Assembly: GCA_024644045.1 (NCBI GenBank) | Contig: JAHELT010000026.1 | Location: forward strand, 1 to 39,976 | Direction: 5' to 3' | DNA from: Chromatiales bacterium | GTDB lineage: Bacteria > Pseudomonadota > Gammaproteobacteria > JAHELT01 | Length of the DNA: 39,976 nucleotides | In this document: positions 1 to 8,083 of the stretch, in pieces | Layout: each line of letters opens with the position of its first letter | How positions within the stretch are numbered: the stretch's first letter is position 1 | The notes under the pieces: model-generated | The model's input: the letters and a program-made list of their open reading frames with translations, nothing else | Told to the model about the DNA's origin: nothing | The model's database searches: none | Program-made: the position numbers and the translations under genes

Positions 1-860
1 TGGCTAACTTTTCGATCGTCGCCGTGCTCAGCGTCTCGATGCGTGTGCTGGGCGTGGATACCTGGCTGGCCGAGCAGGGCATGCCGATGCAGCTCAACGG
101 GCTGCTGATCATGGCGCTCGCAATCGGCTTCGGTGGTTCGCTCGTCTCGCTCGCCATGTCCAAATCCATGGCGATACGCGGGATGGGCGTGCGCGTGATC
201 GAAACACCCGGCAGCTCCACGGAGCGCTGGCTGGTCGAAACCGTGCGCCGCCAGGCCGGGCAGGCCGGTATCGGCATGCCCGACGTCGGCGTGTTCGACT
301 CCGAGCAGCCCAACGCGTTCGCGACCGGCATGCGCAAGAATGCCTCCCTGGTGGCGGTCAGCACCGGGCTGATGCAGAGCATGGATGCCGCCGAGGTGGA
401 AGCCGTGCTGGCGCACGAGGTGAGCCACGTCGCCAACGGCGACATGGTGACGATGGCGTTGCTGCAGGGCGTGTTGAATACCTTCGTGGTGTTCTTCTCG
501 CGGGTCATCGGCATGCTGGTCGACCGGGTGGTGTTTCGCACGGAGCGCGGAATCGGTCCCGGCTACTTCATCGCCAGCATCGTCGCCGAGCTGGTGCTCG
601 GTATTCTCGCGGCGATCATCGCGGCGTGGTTCTCACGGCGCCGCGAGTTTCGCGCCGACGCCGGCGGTGCCGCGCTGGCCGGCCGCAACAGCATGATCGG
701 TGCATTGCAGGCGCTGCAACGCGGCCAGCCCAGGGACCTTCCGGGTCAGCTGGCGGCGTTCGGCATCAGCGGAGCCGCGGGCCGCGGGCTGCAGGCGTTG
801 CTGCGCACGCACCCGCCGCTCGAAGTGCGTATCGCCGCGCTGCGCCAGGGCGTCGAATGA
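1..860 (+). CDS. htpX: Protease HtpX, membrane zinc metalloprotease (5' truncated by window edge)
   Basis: Inner-membrane M48 zinc protease that takes part in quality control of misfolded membrane proteins. The reading frame is open from base 3, so roughly the first ten codons lie outside the window; the visible start resembles the first HtpX membrane helix. A second hydrophobic segment follows at about bases 96-160. The zinc site HEVSH is at bases 414-428, and the third ligand is the Glu of the RREFRAD motif at 645-647. Two further hydrophobic stretches lie between them (about 445-510 and 560-630), as in E. coli HtpX. The C-terminal THPPLEVRI motif is also typical. It ends 10 bases before the convergent small gene at 871. 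Family assignment is secure; the substrate cannot be told from sequence. Confidence 0.96.
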   Translation, partial: ANFSIVAVLSVSMRVLGVDTWLAEQGMPMQLNGLLIMALAIGFGGSLVSLAMSKSMAIRGMGVRVIETPGSSTERWLVETVRRQAGQAGIGMPDVGVFDSEQPNAFATGMRKNASLVAVSTGLMQSMDAAEVEAVLAHEVSHVANGDMVTMALLQGVLNTFVVFFSRVIGMLVDRVVFRTERGIGPGYFIASIVAELVLGILAAIIAAWFSRRREFRADAGGAALAGRNSMIGALQALQRGQPRDLPGQLAAFGISGAAGRGLQALLRTHPPLEVRIAALRQGVE

Positions 861-870
861 GTCAGAAGCG

Positions 871-1326
871 TTAGAGGCTGGGGCGTCCGCCCGAATCGTA
901 GCCTACTTCGTTATCGAGGTGCGCTTCGCTGATGATGCGCACTTCTTCGGACACGTACCCGCGGCGGCGTTCCCGCCCGGCGCGCCGCTCCTGGGCCATG
1001 GTCCTGCCGAACGCAGTGTACAGCGGGCTGAAGGGTATGCGCCGGTCGTCGTGCCGGCGGTCCTCGAAGTGAACATAGCGGCAGGTGCAGTTCGCGGCGT
1101 CACATTCGGGCAGCGGCAGGGGGAACAGGCGTGCCTGGTGAGGCAGCAGGCGCGCCCCGTCCAGCTTTTTGACCCACTTACAGCAGTGCCGCTCGTCGTA
1201 TTTGACTTCGACGCCGTGGTATTTGCCGTTTTCGGGGCGCGACTTCGCAGGCTTGGTGATTGCAGGCATGTACTTTACGATCAGAAGCAGCGCGATCACT
1301 AGAACCACAGTAATCCAAACACCCAC
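871..1326 (-). CDS. Conserved membrane-anchored Cys-rich hypothetical protein
   Basis: Unrecognised function; 151 aa. Residues about 4-20 form one N-terminal transmembrane helix, followed by a basic, probably cytoplasmic domain. This has Cys48-Cys49 and a C-x4-C-x-C group (Cys75, Cys80, Cys82) just before RYVHFEDRR, and then an Arg-rich segment (about 112-123). From memory, similar short proteins with a Cys cluster followed by YVHxxDRR occur in other Gammaproteobacteria, so I regard it as a real conserved gene. The five Cys could bind metal or zinc, but this is inference. The GTG start at 1326 is supported by GGAG seven bases upstream on the coding strand. It is convergent with htpX and probably monocistronic. 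Confidence 0.75.
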   Translation of the reverse strand: MGVWITVVLVIALLLIVKYMPAITKPAKSRPENGKYHGVEVKYDERHCCKWVKKLDGARLLPHQARLFPLPLPECDAANCTCRYVHFEDRRHDDRRIPFSPLYTAFGRTMAQERRAGRERRRGYVSEEVRIISEAHLDNEVGYDSGGRPSL

Positions 1327-1687
1327 TTGGTAACTCCATCTTCCCGTGTACGTCGGACTCGAGGTCGGGCCATGCTAGCCCGCGACACGCCGCTGAGCGC
1401 TGTCTGCGGCTGTCCCACCAGCCCCCATCACGGGATCTTCTTAGTGCCGTTCGTGTTTGCCGCGAGCGGCTCTGATGAGACCGCAGCGGCGCTTGTCCGA
1501 CCGATAGTAGCGGTTCACCGGTGTTTTGCAAGGCATGCCGCCGGTTTCGTGGCCCCGGCGCCGCGGCCCGGCAGACCGGGCGGTCGTGACGAGCGGTTCA
1601 ACGGGACGGCATAGGTGCAGGCGATCCGGCCTCCGGGGGCGCGGTCGAAGCCCGGCCCCGGTGCGCGAAAGACGCGAGCGGCGCCCG
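1327..1687. other. 361-bp non-coding gap between the fimX-like gene and the small membrane gene
   Basis: No convincing gene is seen here. Short open frames on the plus strand have Arg/Pro-rich translations typical of GC-rich shadow frames and no ribosome binding site. On the minus strand, a GC hairpin (CCGGGG at 1633-1638 pairing with CCCCGG at 1656-1661) lies just past the fimX-like stop codon and could help end that transcript, although no T-tract follows it. The promoter of the 871-1326 gene must lie here, but I cannot identify convincing -35/-10 boxes. Confidence 0.5.
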
Positions 1688-3760
1688 TTACGCCATCATG
1701 GCGGAGAAGTCGTAGCTGGGGGTATCGATGGGTTTCTGCAGGAAGTTGCCCTGGATCAGGTCGGTGCCGAGGCTCCACAGGACTGACAGGCTGCCGGCGT
1801 CTTCCACGCTCGGCGCGATGGTCGGCTTACCGAGCTCCTTGGCCTTGGCGGCGATCTTCTGAATCGCTTCCTGGTTCTTCTGGTTGGACAGCAGCCCGTC
1901 CATGAACGCCGTATTGATCTTGAGGAAGTCGGCGGGCACGTGCTTGAGCAGCTGAAACGGGTTCGGGCCGGTGCCGAAGTTATCCAGCGAAATCTTGCAG
2001 TTGATCTTGTGCAGCGCGAACGAGAAGGCGCGCGCCTGCTTCAGGTGCGACAGCGCATCCTGCTCGTCGAACTGAAACACCAGGCTGCCGTGCGGCAGCT
2101 TGAGCGCCTTGACCCGGTCGTGAATCCAGCGAAACAGTTCGCCGTCCTCCAGCGCGCCGCGGGTCAGGCGCACGAAAAACACCGTGTTCTCGTTCTCTTT
2201 GAGCTTCACTACCAGCTTTTTGAGGGTGTTCAAGATGACCCACCGGTCGACCGCATTCAGCATGTTGGTGCGCTCTGCGATCGGCAGAAACTCGATCTCG
2301 GTCATCTCCTTGCCGTCCACCGTCATGCGCACCAGCACCTCGAAGCGCTCGGTCTCGTCGCCACCAAGACTGACGATGGGCTGAAACAGCAGGCGCATCT
2401 CGTTTTTCTGCAGTGCCTGGTCAAAGCGCTTCGTCCATTCCGTGTCGAGCTGCTTCTGGCTCTTCTCGCCGGCTTTGGGTGCGTAGGTAGCGACGCTTTC
2501 CTTGCCGTCCCGGCTGGCTACCAGCGCACGCTCGGCGCGCGACAGGGCTTCGTTGGCGTCTCCGACGCCGTCGTCGAGCTGGCACATGCCGATGTGGCAG
2601 GTCGTGTTCACCGTCGTACCGCCGACCTTGGCGCTGAATTTTGACACCGCCTTTACCATCGACTGGGCGAAATTCTGCGTGTCCGCTTTCTCGGTGCGCG
2701 GAATCAGGATGGCGAAGGTAGCGCCCTCGAAACGCGCCGACACCGCCTCGTCGGGCGAGGCTTCGCCGAGCAGCTCGCCGACGCCCTTGATGACCTGGTC
2801 TGCGCCCAGCACCCCGACTTCGTCGCGCAGGGCGTCGAAATTGTCGAGCTGCAGCAGGCACAACGTCGCGGGCTTGGCCTTGCCTTCGTCGCTGAACTGC
2901 TGCTGCAGCACCGTGATCAGGTGCTGGCGGTTGAACAGCCCGGTCAGCTGGTCGGTCTGGCTGAGCAGCGTGATCTGACGCTCCAGCTCCTTGCTGTTGG
3001 TCTGATCGCGGATCACGATCTGCGTGCACGCCTCGCCGTCGATGGTGGCGCGCGAGAACTCCATTTCGCCGCTGAAGCTGCTCTGGTCGGCATGGCGCAG
3101 CTTGAGCTCGAGCTTTTCGTTGCCGCTGTTGCGGATCTGTTTGCGCAGAAACTCTTTGAGCTTGCTCTGATCGGCGGTGGCCGCCATGTCCATCAGCGGT
3201 GTACCCTCGATCTCGTCGAAGCTTTCGAAGCCGAACAGATCGAGGTAGGCCACATTGGCGTACACGTGCATGCCATCGTGCACGTAGGCGATTGCGTCGC
3301 GCGAACTTTCCATCAGCACCTGACAGCGTTTCTCGCTGTCCAGGTAGCTCGTTTGCAGCGCCGCGAGCAGGCGCGAGCGGCGCACGTTCTCCAGCTCGCG
3401 CCCCACGACCATGCGTAAATGCACGGCAGATGCCTTGTTGACCAGATGGCAGGCACCGACCGTCATGACGCTTTCCGGCGTGGTGGCGTCGCCTTCGTCG
3501 GCGAGCGCGATGATCGGCGGCGGCGGGTCGAGCTCGCTCAGTTGGGTCACGATTTCGCTCAGTGGCAGCGAACTCGCATCCAGCGAGCACAGCACCAGGT
3601 CGTAGTCGCCGGCCTCCAGCGCCTCGATGAAGTCATCGGCGTTCTCGACCCGGGTGGAGCGAATCGCGTAGCCCAGCGGGCGCAGGTTGCTGACGCAGCG
3701 TTCCGCGTCGTCCAGCGAGTCGTCGACAATGATCAGCCTGAGATGTGTATCTTGCGTCAA
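1688..3760 (-). CDS. fimX: FimX-like c-di-GMP receptor: REC-PAS-degenerate GGDEF-degenerate EAL
   Basis: A 690-aa cytoplasmic signalling protein. Domains in order: receiver (about 5-125), PAS (about 140-260), GGDEF-like (about 265-420) and EAL-like (about 440-685). The receiver keeps Asp13/Asp14 and Lys109, but Ser59 stands where the phospho-accepting Asp normally is. The diguanylate cyclase signature is replaced by FEGATF (344-349). The phosphodiesterase signature is EVL (474-476), and the metal-binding DDFGTG is altered to DNFGTG (593-598). This is the pattern of Pseudomonas FimX, a catalytically dead, high-affinity c-di-GMP receptor that controls type IV pilus assembly and twitching. A pilW gene near the window end fits with pili in this organism. 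The TTG start at 3760 is unusual, with only a weak GGA upstream; no in-frame ATG lies near it. Transcribed away from efp. Confidence 0.85.
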   Translation of the reverse strand: MTQDTHLRLIIVDDSLDDAERCVSNLRPLGYAIRSTRVENADDFIEALEAGDYDLVLCSLDASSLPLSEIVTQLSELDPPPPIIALADEGDATTPESVMTVGACHLVNKASAVHLRMVVGRELENVRRSRLLAALQTSYLDSEKRCQVLMESSRDAIAYVHDGMHVYANVAYLDLFGFESFDEIEGTPLMDMAATADQSKLKEFLRKQIRNSGNEKLELKLRHADQSSFSGEMEFSRATIDGEACTQIVIRDQTNSKELERQITLLSQTDQLTGLFNRQHLITVLQQQFSDEGKAKPATLCLLQLDNFDALRDEVGVLGADQVIKGVGELLGEASPDEAVSARFEGATFAILIPRTEKADTQNFAQSMVKAVSKFSAKVGGTTVNTTCHIGMCQLDDGVGDANEALSRAERALVASRDGKESVATYAPKAGEKSQKQLDTEWTKRFDQALQKNEMRLLFQPIVSLGGDETERFEVLVRMTVDGKEMTEIEFLPIAERTNMLNAVDRWVILNTLKKLVVKLKENENTVFFVRLTRGALEDGELFRWIHDRVKALKLPHGSLVFQFDEQDALSHLKQARAFSFALHKINCKISLDNFGTGPNPFQLLKHVPADFLKINTAFMDGLLSNQKNQEAIQKIAAKAKELGKPTIAPSVEDAGSLSVLWSLGTDLIQGNFLQKPIDTPSYDFSAMMA

Positions 3761-3913
3761 GGTCTGTTCCGTGTGCTTGCTGGCCCAAGCCGAGAGGCGT
3801 CCTTAGCTTCGCAGCATAAGTTCCTCAAAATACCGGATTTTGTTTGCGTTTGCCACGATACGCGTCACGCCCGGCCCGGGAGTGCGGGCAGGCCGGCGTG
3901 TGCCCCGCGGCCG

Positions 3914-3942
3914 TTCTCGCCCGGCGCGCTTCCCGGTATTAT
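3914..3942 (+). promoter_or_regulatory. Possible sigma-70 promoter of efp
   Basis: TTCTCG (3914-3919) and TATTAT (3937-3942) are separated by 17 bases and lie about 85 bases before the efp start. The -10 box matches five of six consensus positions and the -35 box only three. It lies in the 267-bp gap shared with the divergent fimX-like gene. Confidence 0.4.
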
Positions 3943-4027
3943 TAGCCGCGTGCCCGCGATCGCGCACACGCGCGTGCACCAGCATCGGATCTCATTGAAT
4001 ACCCTAGCTTTATCACAGGAAGGTTGA

Positions 4028-4597
4028 ATGGCCAGTTACAGCACCAACGAATTCCGCGGCGGTCTGAAAATCATGCTCGATGGCGACCCCTTCGCGATCG
4101 TTGAAAACGAGTTCGTGAAACCCGGCAAGGGGCAGGCTTTCAACCGCGTGAAAGTGCGCAATCTGCTGACCGGGCGCGTGGTGGAACGCACCTTCAAGTC
4201 CGGCGAGTCGGTCGAGGGTGCCGACGTGGTCGACACCCAGATGCAGTACCTCTACAACGACGGCGATCACTGGCATTTCATGGACCCGCAGTCCTACGAG
4301 CAGCTCGCCGCCGACAAGAAGGTCGTCGGCGACGCGGCCCTGTGGTTGAAGGAGGAGGACCAGTGCGAGCTCACGCTGTGGAACGGCGAGCCGATCCAGG
4401 TCGTACCGCCGAACTTCGTCGAGCTCCGCATCACCGAGACCGACCCGGGGCTGCGCGGCGATACCGCGCAGGGGGGCACCAAACCGGCGACGCTGGACAC
4501 CGGCGCGGTCGTCAAGGTCCCGCTGTTCATCGAGCCGGGTGAGGTGATTCGCGTCGACACGCGCTCGGGTGAGTACGTTTCGCGCGTCAAAGACTGA
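4028..4597 (+). CDS. efp: Elongation factor P
   Basis: EF-P (189 aa) binds the ribosome between the P and E sites and relieves stalling at consecutive prolines. The KOW-like N-terminal domain and two OB folds are all present at normal length. The modified loop reads KPGKGQAF with Lys34 at its tip, the residue that EpmA beta-lysylates in E. coli. A strong AGGAAGG lies just before the ATG at 4028. The modifying enzyme epmA starts right after the stop codon, so factor and modifier are co-transcribed, which agrees with the Lys34-type loop rather than the Arg32 type modified by EarP. EpmB and EpmC are not in the window. Confidence 0.98.
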   Translation: MASYSTNEFRGGLKIMLDGDPFAIVENEFVKPGKGQAFNRVKVRNLLTGRVVERTFKSGESVEGADVVDTQMQYLYNDGDHWHFMDPQSYEQLAADKKVVGDAALWLKEEDQCELTLWNGEPIQVVPPNFVELRITETDPGLRGDTAQGGTKPATLDTGAVVKVPLFIEPGEVIRVDTRSGEYVSRVKD

Positions 4598-4598
4598 G

Positions 4599-5552
4599 GT
4601 GCAGGACTGGCGACCGTGCGCGACTAACCGGACGCTGGCCGAGAGGGCCGCGCTGCTCGCCGGGATCCGCGCGTTTTTCGCCGCGCGTGGGGTGCTGGAG
4701 GTCGATACCCCGCAGCTGTGCGCGGCGGCAAACCCGGACCCGGCCCTGGACAGCTTCCGGGTGCCGGCGCACGGGCGCGAGTGGTTTCTCGCCACCTCGC
4801 CGGAGTTCGCCATGAAGCGCCTGCTGGCCGCCGGGCTGGGCGATATCTACCAGCTGGCGCACGTGTTCCGCGCCGGTGAAGCCGGCCGCCAGCACAACCC
4901 GGAGTTCATGCTGCTCGAGTGGTACCGCAGGGGCGCCACGCTCGAACAGGTGATGGACGAAACGGTGGCACTGGTGCAAAGCGTCGGCGACGGCCGGCTG
5001 CGTCTTTATCCGGTGCACAGGGTCGAGTACCGCGACCTGTTTTGCCGCACCCTGGGCGTAGACCCCATCGATGCCTCGCTGCAGACGCTGCGCGACTGCG
5101 CACACGCCCAGCCGGTGCCCGCGCCGGCGCTAAGTGATGACCACAATCTTTGGCTTGACTGGCTGATGGGTGTCTGCGTGCAGCCCGCCCTTCCGGCCGG
5201 CACGCTGACTCTGGTGTCAGGGTATCCCGCCGCGCAGGCCGCGCTGGCGGAACTGCGTGAGGACGGTGTGACCGCGCATCGCTGCGAGCTGTTCTGCGGA
5301 CCGCTGGAACTGGCCAACGGATACCGCGAGCTGTCCGACAGCGCCGAGCAGCGGACGCGCTTCGAGGCCGAGATCGCGACCCGGCGCGCGCGCGGCCTTG
5401 CGGAGTTCCCCCTCGATGAGCGCCTGCTCTCGGCGCTGCCGCACCTGCCGCCCTGCAGCGGCGTGGCGCTGGGCGTGGATCGCCTGGCCATGCAGCTGCT
5501 AGGCGCTCAGCACCTCGAGGAGGTGCTGAGCTTCACGGCGGACAACGCATGA
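4599..5552 (+). CDS. epmA: EF-P--(R)-beta-lysine ligase EpmA (GenX/PoxA)
   Basis: Paralogue of the class II lysyl-tRNA synthetase catalytic core without the anticodon-binding domain; it attaches beta-lysine to Lys34 of EF-P. Class II motif 2 is seen as FRAGEAGRQHNPEF (about 90-103), with the following LLEWYR, and motif 3 as GVALGVDRLAM near the C-terminus. The length of 317 aa fits the family (about 325). I chose the GTG at 4599, one base after the efp stop, because its N-terminus (MQDWRPCA) lines up with E. coli EpmA; a GTG at 4569 inside efp would add ten residues. Neither has a strong ribosome binding site, which suggests coupling to efp translation. The last codon overlaps the next start by 4 bases. 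Confidence 0.95.
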   Translation: MQDWRPCATNRTLAERAALLAGIRAFFAARGVLEVDTPQLCAAANPDPALDSFRVPAHGREWFLATSPEFAMKRLLAAGLGDIYQLAHVFRAGEAGRQHNPEFMLLEWYRRGATLEQVMDETVALVQSVGDGRLRLYPVHRVEYRDLFCRTLGVDPIDASLQTLRDCAHAQPVPAPALSDDHNLWLDWLMGVCVQPALPAGTLTLVSGYPAAQAALAELREDGVTAHRCELFCGPLELANGYRELSDSAEQRTRFEAEIATRRARGLAEFPLDERLLSALPHLPPCSGVALGVDRLAMQLLGAQHLEEVLSFTADNA

Positions 5553-6031
5553 GTCACGCGTGTCTGCCATGGCACGCCGCCGAAACCGGGGCTGTCCTCG
5601 ATCGCTACGGGCTCCAGCTCGCCAGAGTGGCCGTCGGCGTGTCGATCCCCGGCAGCTTCTGGGGCGGCGCTGAAGCGGGGCTGGTGGCGCGAGCGGTGTA
5701 CGTGCGGGACGACACCCCGCTGCACTCGCTGCTGCACGAAACGGCACATTACGTGTGCATGAGCGGCGAGCGGCGCGGGGGTCTGCACACCGACGCCGGC
5801 AGCAGCGACCTCGAAGAAACCGCCGTGTGTTACCTGCAGGTGCGGCTCGCGGAGCACTGCGGCGTCAGCCGGGCGCGCATGTTCGCCGACATGAATACCT
5901 GGGGGTACTCGTTCCGGCTGGGCGACGCGGGCGCCTGGTTCGAACGCGATGCCGAGGATGCCCGCGAGTGGTTGCAGCAACACCGGCTGCTCGACCGCGG
6001 CGACGCGCTCACCTGGCGATTGCGCGCGTAA
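5549..6031 (+). CDS. Conserved HExxH-motif protein, putative metallopeptidase-like
   Basis: 160 aa, no signal peptide or membrane helix. HETAH at residues 63-67, in the context SLLHETAHYVC, has the form of a zinc HExxH site. About 22 residues on, SSDLEETAVCYLQ (Glu89, Glu90) could supply the third ligand, as in gluzincin-type proteins. From memory, homologous short proteins with HE.xHY.C and an EE.AVCYLQ helix occur in other proteobacteria as uncharacterised proteins. The ATG overlaps the epmA stop (ATGA), so it is translationally coupled to efp-epmA; a role linked to EF-P is inference only. The family name is unknown to me, and peptidase activity is not shown. Confidence 0.8.
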   Translation: MSHACLPWHAAETGAVLDRYGLQLARVAVGVSIPGSFWGGAEAGLVARAVYVRDDTPLHSLLHETAHYVCMSGERRGGLHTDAGSSDLEETAVCYLQVRLAEHCGVSRARMFADMNTWGYSFRLGDAGAWFERDAEDAREWLQQHRLLDRGDALTWRLRA

Positions 6032-6085
6032 CCTGCGAGCAAGCCGACGTGCGACGGGCGGGCATGATCTTCTGTGCGCATTGCA

Positions 6086-7003
6086 TCACGAGGCGTCCGG
6101 GATTTCGCTATTCGGCTCGCGCTGCCGGTCGCTCGTGCCCAGGGGCTGGCCGAGCCGCACGGGCGTTCCGCTGGCCAGTTGCGCGGCCCAGCGCAGGCGG
6201 CGCGGGGCGAGCACGATCACCGTCGAGCCCATGTTGAAGCGGCCCAGTTCCGCGCCGGCGGCGAGCTCGACGGGCGCGTCGGCGTAGCACCAGTGCCGCG
6301 GCCGCGGGCCCTGCGTCGGCGTGACCAGACCGCTCCAGACGGTCTCGATTGCGGCCACGTTGATGGCGCCGACCAGCACCACGGCCACCGGGCCGAGCGG
6401 GGTATCGAACAGGCTGGCGACCCGCTCGTTGCGCGTGAACAGCCGCGCCACGGTGGCCACCGTGTGCGGCGCGACGCTGAACAGCCGGCCGGGCACGTAG
6501 CTCATGGCGCGCAGCGTCCCCCGGCAGGGCATGTGCACGCGGTGATAATCCCGCGGGGACAGGTACAGCGTGGCGAATGCGCCGTCCTCGAACGGGTCCG
6601 GGTCGATGCCGCCGCCGAGCAGCGCGGCCAGCGAATAGTCGATGCCCTTGGCCTGCAGCAGGCGGCCGGCCGTGATACGGCCGACGGCGGAAACGGTGCC
6701 GTCCACCGGGCTGATCAACCCGTGCGGCAGCTCGGCAATGGTCCGTGCCCCGGGTTGCAGCGCGCGGGTAAAAAATGCGTTGAAGGTGGCGTACTCGCGG
6801 ATATCGGGCTGCACCGCGTCCTGCAGCTCGACGCCGTAGCGGCGCACGAACCAGCCGATGACCAGCGCCAGCCCGGGCAGGCGCCGGCGTGTGAGAAAAT
6901 ACAGCCCGCGCGAAACGAGGTGATGCGGCAGGCAGTACAGCAGGGCGACATGCAGACGCTGGCGAAAAGTAATCGGGTTGGCCGGGGCGTTCCCGCTGGA
7001 CAT
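6086..7003 (-). CDS. psd: Phosphatidylserine decarboxylase proenzyme
   Basis: Converts phosphatidylserine to phosphatidylethanolamine at the inner membrane. The proenzyme cleaves itself to make a pyruvoyl group on the new alpha-chain N-terminus. The self-cleavage site is seen as FNMGSTVIV, with the break expected between Gly259 and Ser260. The self-cleavage triad can be assigned as Asp101 (in SPVDGTV), His157 (in YHRVHMP) and Ser260. The ATG at 7003 gives 305 aa and has AGGAG five to six bases upstream; the frame stays open further upstream, but that part is Pro/Arg-rich and unlike Psd. Divergent from prmB across 158 bases and convergent with the HExxH gene. Confidence 0.96.
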   Translation of the reverse strand: MSSGNAPANPITFRQRLHVALLYCLPHHLVSRGLYFLTRRRLPGLALVIGWFVRRYGVELQDAVQPDIREYATFNAFFTRALQPGARTIAELPHGLISPVDGTVSAVGRITAGRLLQAKGIDYSLAALLGGGIDPDPFEDGAFATLYLSPRDYHRVHMPCRGTLRAMSYVPGRLFSVAPHTVATVARLFTRNERVASLFDTPLGPVAVVLVGAINVAAIETVWSGLVTPTQGPRPRHWCYADAPVELAAGAELGRFNMGSTVIVLAPRRLRWAAQLASGTPVRLGQPLGTSDRQREPNSEIPDAS

Positions 7004-7161
7004 GAGTGCTCCTGTCGGTGGCCGGGTGGTGCGATCCAGTCCGGTTGGGCGTGCGCGCATTGTACGCATGTCGCCTGGCGGGCCCAGCACCGGTGGCGCC
7101 GGACGGTGTGGTTGCTGCGCAGGGCCGCCTTTGCCGCTACCCGGCGCTCGCGGGGGGCGGC

Positions 7162-8076
7162 ATGAGCGCACGCCTCAAGCCGCCGGGCCAACCGCTGACC
7201 CTCCGGCGTGTGCTGGCGTGGTCCGCGCAGATGCTGAGCGAATCCGGTGCCTGCTTCGCGCAGGGCACCGACAACGCCCACGACGAGGCGGCGTGGCTGG
7301 TTCTGCATGCACTCGGCGAGGCACCGGACACCCCCATCGAAGATCCCGATCGTGCGTTGACCGATCGCCAGATCGGGGCGGTTACAACCCTGCTGCAGAC
7401 GCGCATCGACGGCGTACCGTCGGCTTATCTGACGGGCAGGACCTGGTTCTGCGGTCACGAGATCCGCGTGGATCGCCGCGTGATCATTCCGCGCTCGCCG
7501 ATCGCCGAGCTGATCGGCTCGCGCTTCCAGCCCTGGTGCGACCCGCCCGCGCTCAGCCGCATCCTCGATCTCTGCACCGGTAGCGGCTGCATCGCGATCG
7601 CCTGTGCCCGCGCCTTTCCGAACGCCCGCGTCGACGCGAGCGACATCTCCGGCGAGGCGCTCGCCGTGGCCCGTGCCAACGTCGGCGCACACGCCCTGCA
7701 GCCACGCGTCCGCGTCCTGCGCTCGGATCTCTTTGCGGCCTTGCGCGGTGAGCGGTACGATTTGATTGTCAGCAATCCGCCCTATGTGCCGAGCGCGGTG
7801 GTGGACGCGCTTCCGGCCGAGCTGCAGGCGGAGCCGCGCCTCGCCCTGGACGGCGGCGAACGCGGGCTGGACCTCGTGGCACGGATTCTGCATCAGGCGC
7901 GCTTATACTTGCATGAACAAGGCATACTGGTGGTAGAGGTCGGCGACTTCAGGGAGGAGTTGCTGCGGCGCTTTCCGGACGGGCGTTTCGTCTGGCCGCA
8001 ACTGGCCAACGGCGGCAGCGGTGTTTTCGTCATACGGGCCGCGGATTTGCCGCTTTCACCCCCGGTGCAGGAGTAG
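7162..8076 (+). CDS. prmB: Ribosomal protein uL3 glutamine methyltransferase PrmB
   Basis: SAM-dependent N5-glutamine methyltransferase acting on the Gln of the GGQ-like site of ribosomal protein L3. The 304-aa protein follows E. coli PrmB closely: GTDNAHDEA and AYLTGRTWFCGHE in the N-terminal substrate domain, ILDLCTGSGCIAIA as the SAM-binding loop, and NPPY as the catalytic motif. WFCGHE and the RSPI segment separate PrmB from PrmC. The ATG at 7162 is preceded by a G-rich run; in-frame starts upstream give sequence unlike the family. The FHA gene follows after 7 bases. Confidence 0.95.
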   Translation: MSARLKPPGQPLTLRRVLAWSAQMLSESGACFAQGTDNAHDEAAWLVLHALGEAPDTPIEDPDRALTDRQIGAVTTLLQTRIDGVPSAYLTGRTWFCGHEIRVDRRVIIPRSPIAELIGSRFQPWCDPPALSRILDLCTGSGCIAIACARAFPNARVDASDISGEALAVARANVGAHALQPRVRVLRSDLFAALRGERYDLIVSNPPYVPSAVVDALPAELQAEPRLALDGGERGLDLVARILHQARLYLHEQGILVVEVGDFREELLRRFPDGRFVWPQLANGGSGVFVIRAADLPLSPPVQE

Positions 8077-8083
8077 AGGGGCA

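Noticed and set aside
1327-1614. Plus-strand open frame in the gap after the small membrane gene
   Set aside because: Arg/Pro/Ala-rich translation, no ribosome binding site, no resemblance to a known family.
1940-2644. 234-codon open frame on the plus strand inside the fimX-like gene
   Set aside because: Antisense shadow; the minus-strand protein has four recognisable domains over the same bases.
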